Source: Bacteroidetes bacterium UBA2322 (GTDB lineage: Bacteria > Bacteroidota > Bacteroidia > Chitinophagales > UBA2359). From it: DNA of 10,437 bases. The stretch is from contig DDVC01000134.1 of assembly GCA_002345145.1 (NCBI GenBank), positions 1-10,437 of the forward strand, given 5' to 3'. The position numbers and the translations under genes were made by a program. The notes under the pieces are model-generated. The model was not told the DNA's origin, made no database searches, and saw only the letters and a list, made by a program, of their open reading frames with translations. Shown here one piece after another: positions 1-6,398 of the stretch. Within the stretch, counting starts at the first letter, position 1; every line of letters begins with the position of its first letter.

Positions 1-72
1 TCCCCTAATTTGTTACACACTCAGCTACTTTTATACGCAATTCTGTCCTATCATTAAATTGCATCTACCATT

Positions 73-1272
73 ATGCTTGCACTTCTACTTATACTTTTGG
101 CTTTATTTACCACAACTGCCAATTTAACAGCTCAAAACAGCCCCGTAGCAGCAAAAAATACTATTTCCGCTGTTACCTTTAAATTTTATGAGCAGCCGGT
201 AACCATTAGCTACCACTCCAACATAAGAGTGCCTTTCAAAGGAGAGCACATCGCCGCCAATTTTGAACACTTTTTTAAGCAGTTACAAGTAAAAGATACG
301 CAAACGCTGTCTCATAGTCTTATTTGGTACAAAAAACAATTTAACCTGAATGACTGGCTATTTTTTCAACTCATTTACCAAACTGTTTACAATATCTTTC
401 CCAAAGAAACCGACACCTACCGCACTTTGTTCATGTGGTTTGTTATGGAAGCACAAGGTTATGAAACCCAACTAAACTACGACAAAAACGATATATACCT
501 CAATGTATTTTCTGAAAAGAAAGTTTTTGACAATGCCGTTATTGAAGTGCCGGGGCGCGGTTGGATGGTAAACCTTTCGTCCTATTTGCCCAATATACAA
601 GTGTCGCAAGTTGTAAATAAACCGCTTTCTTCTTATAAGCGGGTAAAAAACAATAAGCCCTTTGACTTTACCCTCACCAATTTACCTGAATTTGATAACT
701 GTCAAAGTGTTCATAAAGCCTACTCATTTGTACATGACAACATAACATACAACATAGACATTAATTACAATAATCAGGCACTTTTTGTGCGTTTTAAGTA
801 CCCTGCCATTCACCTGCCTGAGGTTGCTAAAACGCCCCTTTCCGAAGAAGCTGTAACATCACTAAAAGAGGCATTTAAACCGTTAGTTCGCAATAAAACC
901 AATTACGAAGCCCTTCGCTTAATTCTCTCTTTTGTGCGGTCGTTAGTGTATGGAGAGGATATAGATAAATATCATCAAAACAACATCATATTTAGCGCTG
1001 AGGAAACCCTTGCCTATCAATACAGCGATTGCGAAGATCGCGCTATCTTGTTTAAGCATTTGGCAAAACTGATTTTAAATCTTGATGTAGTGCTATTGGA
1101 AAAAGATGACCACGTAGCCTGCGGAGTGGCTATGGTAAATCTTGCGGGCGACAAAATCTGGCACAACGGAAAGGCATACACTTACTGCGAGCCTACCGGA
1201 CCGGATAACCACCTTAAACCAGGCGAGCTTCCCAAAGGGTATTTAATACAAGATTTTAAAGTGGTAGAGTAG
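73..1272 (+). CDS. Secreted transglutaminase-like protein, function unknown
   Basis: A 399-residue protein. Residues 1-20 form a hydrophobic signal peptide, probably cut after LTA-20, so it should act in the periplasm or outside. The C-terminal part (about 270-390) resembles the transglutaminase/papain-like fold. A nucleophile-type cysteine sits in YSDCEDRA (C320), a histidine in DDHVACGV (H347), and a third acidic position in YCEPTG (E373) where Asp is more usual. Residues about 25-250 match no domain I recognise. An in-frame TAA at 55-57 lies just upstream, so ATG 73 is the first possible ATG and the gene is complete. It has no Shine-Dalgarno. Such folds can be transglutaminases, proteases or inactive scaffolds; the C/H/E set suggests it may be active, but the substrate cannot be inferred. 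It is followed by a separately promoted lipase-like gene 214 bp away. Confidence 0.85.
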   Translation: MLALLLILLALFTTTANLTAQNSPVAAKNTISAVTFKFYEQPVTISYHSNIRVPFKGEHIAANFEHFFKQLQVKDTQTLSHSLIWYKKQFNLNDWLFFQLIYQTVYNIFPKETDTYRTLFMWFVMEAQGYETQLNYDKNDIYLNVFSEKKVFDNAVIEVPGRGWMVNLSSYLPNIQVSQVVNKPLSSYKRVKNNKPFDFTLTNLPEFDNCQSVHKAYSFVHDNITYNIDINYNNQALFVRFKYPAIHLPEVAKTPLSEEAVTSLKEAFKPLVRNKTNYEALRLILSFVRSLVYGEDIDKYHQNNIIFSAEETLAYQYSDCEDRAILFKHLAKLILNLDVVLLEKDDHVACGVAMVNLAGDKIWHNGKAYTYCEPTGPDNHLKPGELPKGYLIQDFKVVE

Positions 1273-1304
1273 TTTTACCCAATGATTTTTGACGGTGTAT
1301 TTTT

Positions 1305-1337
1305 ACTTGGTTTTCCTTGCCATACCAAGTGTTGGTA
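1305..1337 (+). other. Overlapping alternative hairpins after the transglutaminase-like gene
   Basis: Two stem-loops share one strand. ACTTGGT (1305-1311) can pair with ACCAAGT (1324-1330), and TACCAA (1323-1328) can pair with TTGGTA (1332-1337) across a GTG loop. They cannot form together. No T-run follows, so this is not a standard intrinsic terminator. It may still mark the 3' end of the upstream transcript, 33 bp past the stop. Confidence 0.3.
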
Positions 1338-1445
1338 ATACTTAAGCATTAGTGTAACATTATCAAATCAGTTACAACTTGTGTATTTGTGGCTTTTCTG
1401 ATAAGTTTATTATGCCCAAAACCGAGCGAGGCGAGGTATAAATTT

Positions 1446-1453
1446 TATCTTTG
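1446..1453 (+). promoter_or_regulatory. Bacteroidota -7 promoter element of the SGNH hydrolase gene
   Basis: TATCTTTG matches the Bacteroidota primary sigma factor -7 consensus TAnnTTTG exactly and lies 33 bp before the ATG at 1487, giving a short 5' leader of roughly 25-30 nt. No clear TTTG is seen at the expected -33 position, so the site is plausible but not certain. Confidence 0.45.
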
Positions 1454-1466
1454 ATAGGCTAAACTT

Positions 1467-1484
1467 AACACCGGCAGCGGTGTT
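1467..1484 (+). other. Hairpin immediately upstream of the SGNH hydrolase start codon
   Basis: AACACCG (1467-1473) and CGGTGTT (1478-1484) form a perfect 7-bp stem with loop GCAG. It ends two bases before the ATG at 1487 and fills most of the predicted leader. In an RNA with no Shine-Dalgarno, a GC-rich stem here could limit ribosome access. No regulatory role has been shown. Confidence 0.45.
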
Positions 1485-1486
1485 TT

Positions 1487-2230
1487 ATGGCAGTAAAACA
1501 TTTACTTATGGTTTCTGCTAAACTTGTGCTCCCGCTTGGCATTGTGTGGTTATGGCTGCTGTTTGCTTGTAACAAAAACAATGACCTGCCCCAGATTATT
1601 GATACCCATACGCCGCAACCGCCTTTTACCTACTTGGCGCTGGGCGATTCTTATACCATAGGACACGGCGTATTGCCCGATTTGCGTTTTCCGACACAAT
1701 TGGTGCAACAAATGAACCAACTGGGCGCTCCGTTTGACCCACCCCGCTATATTGCCAAAACCGGGTGGACTACCTACAGCCTAACCGGCGCCTTAAATGC
1801 TACCAACTTTGCCGATACTACTTTTTCATTGGTTTCGCTGCTCATAGGGGTTAATAACCTTTACCAAAACCGCCCCATAGAAGAGTACGCCATCCAGTTT
1901 GAGCAGCTGCTGCTAAGGGCTATTGCTTTAGCAGAAAACGATACTGCCCGCGTAGTGGTACTTTCTATTCCCGATTATGGCTATACTCCGTTTGGGGTGT
2001 ATAACCAGCCCGCCATTAGCCAAAAAACCGACCAGTTTAATGCGGTAAATAAACAAATTACCCTTTCGTATGGCGTACAATATATAGACATTACCCCCAT
2101 TTCGAGGCAAGGATTAGAACAGCCCGAACTTGTAGCGCCCGATAACCTGCACCCATCGGGCAATATGTACGCCTTATGGGCAGATTTGATAACAGAAGCC
2201 ATCAAAGCAAAATATGTTTCTACCCCTTAG
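1487..2230 (+). CDS. SGNH/GDSL-family esterase or lipase lipoprotein
   Basis: A 247-residue hydrolase of the SGNH superfamily, which cleaves ester bonds in lipids, acetylated sugars or similar substrates. The four conserved blocks are visible: GDSY with the nucleophile S55 (block I), a glycine at G93 (block II), GVNN with N123 (block III) and DNLHP with D219 and H222 (block V). The catalytic Ser-Asp-His set therefore appears complete. The N-terminus has a hydrophobic stretch ending in the lipobox LFAC with C28, predicting a lipoprotein anchored in the envelope. Starts at M1 and M8 (1508) both keep the lipobox; M1 is chosen because it fits the upstream -7 element. The gene is probably monocistronic, converging on the RsiV-like gene with only 26 bp between stops. 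The substrate is unknown. Confidence 0.9.
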   Translation: MAVKHLLMVSAKLVLPLGIVWLWLLFACNKNNDLPQIIDTHTPQPPFTYLALGDSYTIGHGVLPDLRFPTQLVQQMNQLGAPFDPPRYIAKTGWTTYSLTGALNATNFADTTFSLVSLLIGVNNLYQNRPIEEYAIQFEQLLLRAIALAENDTARVVVLSIPDYGYTPFGVYNQPAISQKTDQFNAVNKQITLSYGVQYIDITPISRQGLEQPELVAPDNLHPSGNMYALWADLITEAIKAKYVSTP

Positions 2231-2256
2231 CCTGCATTGGTTTCCTTATCACCATG

Positions 2257-3024
2257 CTAATTCCACCGGTATTTTTTTAGTAAATACGGTCTTATTACAG
2301 AATAGGGCACGTTTACCCATACATCGGGCTGGCGCTGCGGGTTAATTTTGTAGTAAGGAAAGTAAAAAGAGATATGGTTGGGGAAAAGCAAAAAATTGCT
2401 ATAATTTTGAAGCAAGGGAGCGGTAGCCTCTTTTATAAGCAAAGTATCGGGCGTTATTTGATTGGTTTGTTGTTTATCTTTAATAATGGGCTCAACAAAA
2501 GCGGCAATTACGGCAAGGTAGTTTGGTTCTGCTTGAAAAAGGCGGTCGAGGGTGAGGGCTTCACCCGATTGAGCATCAAAAGTATAAAATTGCTCAATAT
2601 ATTGTGGATAAGCTGCGGCAGTATTATGGTAAAGCGTAGAGATATTAACCGAAAGCAGGCGCTCATGTTTTAACCCGATGTTGGTTTTAATTTCCAACTC
2701 GCCGGCGAGTGAGTTGGTTAGGTCTGCCTGAGCAATTTGTTGGCTGAGGGTAATATCGGTTTTAAACTGCTCTATTTGTGATTTGATGTAATAATCAATA
2801 ACCTCATTCATCCGATTAGCAGCCGTGCTATCGGCAGTTGTTTTTTGAATTTTGGGTAAGGCGGCAGCAATATGGTAAATGGGTGCCTTATTGTTTTCGC
2901 TTATGGTATTGGTGGTAATGGTATAACCCACTTTTTGGCACGAGGCGGACTCCAGCAGCACTATCAGTAGCAAGCATGTTGCATAAAATAAAGCTGTTGG
3001 TGAAATGGCAAGTGTGTTTTTCAT
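2257..3024 (-). CDS. RsiV-like DUF4163/DUF3298 lipoprotein
   Basis: A 255-residue exported protein. Residues 1-28 are a signal sequence ending in SASC (C29). This is a weak lipobox, since serine rather than Leu/Ile/Val is at -3, so a lipoprotein is likely but not sure. Residues about 45-150 fit DUF4163, ending in the typical YTFDAQSGEALTLDRLF block (147-163). Residues about 160-248 fit DUF3298, with FYFPYYKINP and VNVPYSVIRPYL. The same pair of domains forms the outer part of the Bacillus anti-sigma factor RsiV, which binds lysozyme, and part of PdaC. Here there is no internal membrane segment after the signal and no cytoplasmic anti-sigma region, so it is not a classical anti-sigma factor. 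It lies 220 bp downstream of the LysM/lysozyme-like gene on the same strand. Confidence 0.8.
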   Translation of the reverse strand: MKNTLAISPTALFYATCLLLIVLLESASCQKVGYTITTNTISENNKAPIYHIAAALPKIQKTTADSTAANRMNEVIDYYIKSQIEQFKTDITLSQQIAQADLTNSLAGELEIKTNIGLKHERLLSVNISTLYHNTAAAYPQYIEQFYTFDAQSGEALTLDRLFQAEPNYLAVIAAFVEPIIKDKQQTNQITPDTLLIKEATAPLLQNYSNFLLFPNHISFYFPYYKINPQRQPDVWVNVPYSVIRPYLLKKYRWN

Positions 3025-3067
3025 GGTTTTGGCTGGTCCGATTTATTCTCTAAAATATCTTTTGTCG

Positions 3068-3117
3068 CTCCCCTCTGCATCTCCCCCCCCTGCCCCCCCC
3101 TCAAAGAAGGGGGGAGT
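3068..3117. repeat. C/G-tract palindromic intergenic repeat
   Basis: Two runs of eight C (3083-3090 and 3093-3100) are followed by TCAAAGAA and six G (3109-3114), so a C-run can pair with the G-run around an A-rich loop. A further C4 lies at 3070-3073. The pattern resembles short palindromic intergenic repeats common in Bacteroidota and cyanobacteria, which I recall rather than looked up. On the minus strand, the sense strand for both neighbours, the G-runs also satisfy a G-quadruplex pattern. It sits between the LysM gene and the RsiV-like gene. Confidence 0.5.
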
Positions 3118-3244
3118 TTAATGTGTCCGTTTTTTCGAGGTTTTTAGGTGCATTTTGCGTGGTTTTAACTTCTGTTTTCCGCTGAAATATAGTAAGCAAG
3201 AGAGTACAAATTGGCTCTGATGGTTTGGGGGCGTAAGGAAACGG

Positions 3245-6193
3245 TTATTTGGCAGCGCTAAGGTTAGGGTCGTTTAGAATTTTGGTAACTCTAAAATTCA
3301 CCCGCGAATCGCCCGTTTGGGCAACTTGTTGCAGAACCTGCGTTTCGTTTATGGTGCGGAGTTTGGCAAGGGTATCAAGTTTGGCGTTAGCGGCTATGCG
3401 GGTAATGGCGTTGGTAAAGAGGTTTGCAGCAACAATAATCCACTGGTTTACCGTTATATCAATAAGGGCGGCTGTACCTTTTTCGGAGCGGATAATATCA
3501 ATAATGGGGTGGTTAGAAAGGGTAAGCCGGGTTTCTTGCAGCCTGTTTTGGTTGCGGAGGGTGGTATAATCGGCGGTGCGTTTGAAAGAAGCGGCGCTAT
3601 CGCCCACAAAAATCTGGGTTACGGTGGTGCGGTCGGCAGATAGGGTGCGTACTACTTCCATGTCAAGGTTGATGCGAATGTTGAGTGCGGGCGTTACGTA
3701 CTTTCGTTTAGCGGCATCTATTTGGGCGCGCTGCACATCGGGTTCAAAGCCTGCCCGTACAAAAACGGCGGTAAGGAGTTTATTGGTGCGCAATTCCATT
3801 TCGGCGGCATTTCGGCGTAGGATTCTTCCGTCATTGGTTATTACCACTAAGTTAGCTGTTTGCACTATACCCTGCGCCGTATTTATGGCATACTCTACAT
3901 CAATGCCGTATTTTTGAAACCGGCGCTGAAAAGAGGAGCCAAAGCGGGCTTTTAGCAGCCCCAGCATGGGCGCCAGTGTACCTACTGACCCTGCAAACTG
4001 AATGAACCCATAAGAAAAAATAGCTTTGTCGTAAGAGTTAATGGCATCAAATTTACCTTCGTTTGAAGATACTACCTGAAGCACTTTTGCCTGTGTGGGT
4101 GTAAGCCCCAGTTGGGCATACTCCTGAAGTGGTAAACTGCCCGGATTAGCCTGCCCTACATAAGTAATACCCTGCGTACTAACGGTATGGGTACTAAAAA
4201 CAAAGTTGGTAAATACTACTTTTTGTCTGCCCGATGCTGTTGGCTGCGTGGTAGGCATGGCTATATGGTATTCTGTAAAATCTCTGAGCAGCCTAAAAGT
4301 GAGGTCGCTGTCATTGCTGCCTACTACGCCGTCTATTAAAGTTACGGCATTGTTAAACAAATCGGGGCGGGTGCGCCATTGGCTCAGGTTTCTTCGGGTC
4401 TGAAAAAGCCTGATGGCAGCAATGGTTCGGTTTAGGCGGGTTTGAGGTATGGCTTGTGTAGCTCCTTCGGGCGGAATTTCGGCTATTGCGTTGGTTTCGT
4501 CTAAGAGTTTTAGGTCTATGAGGCGTTGTTGTACTTTGAGTACATCGGCAGGCAGGTTGCCGGCATTGGTAGCGCCTACGGGTGCGGAGAGCCTATTTCC
4601 CAAAATTTCGCTTCCTTCCAGTTCAATGAGTTCAAACTCTGCTCTTGCTTCTAAAATGGCGCTGAGTGTTTGGGGTGTGGGTGGCGCTACTGCGGTATTG
4701 AGGTACATGAGTGTTGGGTGATTGGGTCTAATCAAGCCATCGGGGTTATTGGTAATACCCGGCACTATGGCTGTTTGAAAAGCCATAATGGCGGCTATGG
4801 TTTGCGGAATATGTTGTTCCTGCACATTTTGGGCATCGTTAAAGGGGCGTTCATTGTTTAGGTCTGCATCGGGCAAAAAGCCGAGCCGGTTTAGCTGCTC
4901 TTGAATGCGGCGCACATCGTCGGCGTTGTTTCTTCCACCCCTTCCTACGGAATCGGTAAGGTTTAGTGTGTAGTTAAACGGCAGCGGGTTGTTGGTTGGT
5001 AAGGTGGGAGTAGTAGTAGAGCCGGTATTGTTGTTATTTTGGGCATTTGGATAACCCACAATAAGTTGCTGCCCTATTACCAAGTTATCGGAAGTGAGGT
5101 TGTTCCAATGGCGAAGGTCGGTTACTTGCACATTAAATCGGGTGGCAAGGGCAAACAGGGTATCGCCTGCTGCTACGGTGTAGTATGTTGGATTGGAATC
5201 GGTTTGGGGTGGCGGCGGGGGCGGGTTGTTGGTATTGGTGGCGGTATTTTGGTAACCCACAATCAGTTGCTGCCCTATTACTAAGTTATCGGAACTAAGG
5301 TTGTTCCATCGGCGAAGGTCGCCTAATAAGGCTTTAAATCTGCCTGCAATGGCAAATAGGGTATCGCCGGTTGTTACAGTATAATAAATGGGTGTTGCAC
5401 CTGTTTGGGGGGGCGGCGGGGTAACGGTATTGTTAGTATTGTTATTTGGCGGCGGGGGCGGATTTACGGTAGTGTTGTTGCCCGAAGAGGGGCTTTTACC
5501 CACAATGAGTTGTTGCCCTATGCGCAGGGTATCGTTGGTTAGGCTATTCCACAGGCGCAGGTTAGCTACTGTGGTATCAAAAATAAAGGCTAACAGATTG
5601 AGCGTATCACCTGCTTTAACGGTGTACCATTGGTCTTGGCTGCCGCTGTTTGTGGTAGTGGTGGTAGCGTTTTGCCGGGCGGGTACTCTTAGGGTTTGCC
5701 CTAAGGTGAGGCTGTTGTTAGAGAGGTTATTGAGGCGTTTTATTTCATCAACGTTGGTATCAAAGCGTTTTGCTATACTCCAAAGGCTGTCTCCGGCAAC
5801 TACTGTGTAGGTGGCGGTATTTGCTGTGTTTGGGGGAGTTGTAGTGTTGTTTACCCCAGTGCCGGCGCTACCCTGTGATGGGATGGTAAGCACCTGCCCC
5901 ACTCTAAGGTTATTGGTAGTGAGGTTATTAGTTTGTTTTAGGGAGTTAATGCCCACGTTGTAACGGGTAGCAATACCCCAAAGGGTTTCGCCTGCCGCAA
6001 CGGTATGGGTAATGCGGCTTTGCAGGCTACGGCTGGCAAAGTTCATGGCAATGTTGGCAGGCAGTAGTATTTGCTGCCCGGCAGTAACTATGCCGTTGTA
6101 TAGTTGGTTTAGCTCTATGAGTTCTATCAGTGGCACCTGATACTGTAGGGCTATGGTAAATAAACTCTCTTTGGGCGCTACGGTATGTGTCAT
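3245..6193 (-). CDS. Six-LysM protein with PG-binding and lysozyme-like domains, no signal peptide
   Basis: A 982-residue modular protein predicted to bind and perhaps cut peptidoglycan or chitin-like glycans. Six LysM repeats lie at about 2-46, 62-105, 128-171, 189-232, 270-313 and 337-380, joined by Asn/Thr/Pro-rich linkers with poly-proline runs. Two PG_binding_1-like helical repeats follow (about 425-500 and 548-637). Residues about 698-915 contain SSNEGKFDAINSYDKAIFSY then GFIQFAG. This resembles lysozyme/GH46-chitosanase-like domains, with E712 the likely acid and D716 or D722 a candidate partner. The protein starts directly in a LysM domain. An in-frame TAA about nine codons upstream excludes a hidden signal peptide, so export, if any, is non-Sec (for example a contractile injection device, or lysis). 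No such apparatus is in this window. The catalytic assignment is by motif only. Confidence 0.85.
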   Translation of the reverse strand: MTHTVAPKESLFTIALQYQVPLIELIELNQLYNGIVTAGQQILLPANIAMNFASRSLQSRITHTVAAGETLWGIATRYNVGINSLKQTNNLTTNNLRVGQVLTIPSQGSAGTGVNNTTTPPNTANTATYTVVAGDSLWSIAKRFDTNVDEIKRLNNLSNNSLTLGQTLRVPARQNATTTTTNSGSQDQWYTVKAGDTLNLLAFIFDTTVANLRLWNSLTNDTLRIGQQLIVGKSPSSGNNTTVNPPPPPNNNTNNTVTPPPPQTGATPIYYTVTTGDTLFAIAGRFKALLGDLRRWNNLSSDNLVIGQQLIVGYQNTATNTNNPPPPPPQTDSNPTYYTVAAGDTLFALATRFNVQVTDLRHWNNLTSDNLVIGQQLIVGYPNAQNNNNTGSTTTPTLPTNNPLPFNYTLNLTDSVGRGGRNNADDVRRIQEQLNRLGFLPDADLNNERPFNDAQNVQEQHIPQTIAAIMAFQTAIVPGITNNPDGLIRPNHPTLMYLNTAVAPPTPQTLSAILEARAEFELIELEGSEILGNRLSAPVGATNAGNLPADVLKVQQRLIDLKLLDETNAIAEIPPEGATQAIPQTRLNRTIAAIRLFQTRRNLSQWRTRPDLFNNAVTLIDGVVGSNDSDLTFRLLRDFTEYHIAMPTTQPTASGRQKVVFTNFVFSTHTVSTQGITYVGQANPGSLPLQEYAQLGLTPTQAKVLQVVSSNEGKFDAINSYDKAIFSYGFIQFAGSVGTLAPMLGLLKARFGSSFQRRFQKYGIDVEYAINTAQGIVQTANLVVITNDGRILRRNAAEMELRTNKLLTAVFVRAGFEPDVQRAQIDAAKRKYVTPALNIRINLDMEVVRTLSADRTTVTQIFVGDSAASFKRTADYTTLRNQNRLQETRLTLSNHPIIDIIRSEKGTAALIDITVNQWIIVAANLFTNAITRIAANAKLDTLAKLRTINETQVLQQVAQTGDSRVNFRVTKILNDPNLSAAK
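5054..6190 (-). repeat. LysM repeat array (six copies)
   Basis: This is the coding region for LysM 1-6. The last two copies are nearly identical in DNA as well as protein: matching segments begin at 5052 and 5253, a 201-bp (67-codon) period. The other copies are more diverged, so the array appears to have grown recently at its C-terminal end. Copies 4-6 share the block WN(N/S)L..D.L.IGQQLIVG. Confidence 0.85.
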
Positions 6194-6218
6194 GGTGAAA
6201 GGGTTTTTGTGAGGCGGT

Positions 6219-6226
6219 TAAAAATA
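6219..6226 (-). promoter_or_regulatory. Possible -7 element of the LysM gene
   Basis: On the minus strand this reads TATTTTTA, one mismatch from TAnnTTTG, with a TTG 20 nt upstream (complement at 6247-6249). It lies 26 bp before the ATG at 6193. The match is imperfect in an AT-rich stretch, so the call is weak. Confidence 0.25.
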
Positions 6227-6356
6227 GCGTTGGCGGCAGAAAACCGCAACAGCCTAACAAATGTATGATAAATGTAAGGAAGTAAAAAAGAATTGCGGCA
6301 AAAAGTTGCCCAAATTGCGGTGGGGAATCAGAAATACCGGTTTTTAAATGATTTAG

Positions 6357-6398
6357 GAAGGTTTTTTCTTCGTAGAGGAGGGTTTATTCTTCGTAGAG
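6357..6398 (-). repeat. 21-bp tandem duplication across the peptidase stop codon
   Basis: Units 6357-6377 and 6378-6398 match at 19 of 21 positions. On the coding strand both encode LLYEE. The first is followed by TAA; in the second that codon is AAA, so the stop falls inside a duplicated segment. Confidence 0.8.

Noticed and set aside
2257..3024. Calling the RsiV-like gene an anti-sigma factor
   Set aside because: There is no cytoplasmic sigma-binding region or internal membrane helix, and no sigma factor gene is adjacent in the window.
5040..5460. Spaced near-identical repeats suggesting a CRISPR array
   Set aside because: The 201-bp period lies inside a coding frame and translates to LysM domains and linkers. 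Unit size and spacing do not fit CRISPR.
3249..5810. Several plus-strand open frames of 60-140 codons opposite the LysM gene
   Set aside because: They are antisense shadows of a long gene rich in repeats and Pro/Asn/Thr codons. They have low-complexity Val/Gly/Arg-rich translations and no recognisable domain.
6027..6260. 77-codon minus-strand frame overlapping the start of the LysM gene
   Set aside because: It is a different frame from the LysM gene and covers its N-terminal LysM codons. It is a shadow and cannot supply a signal peptide.
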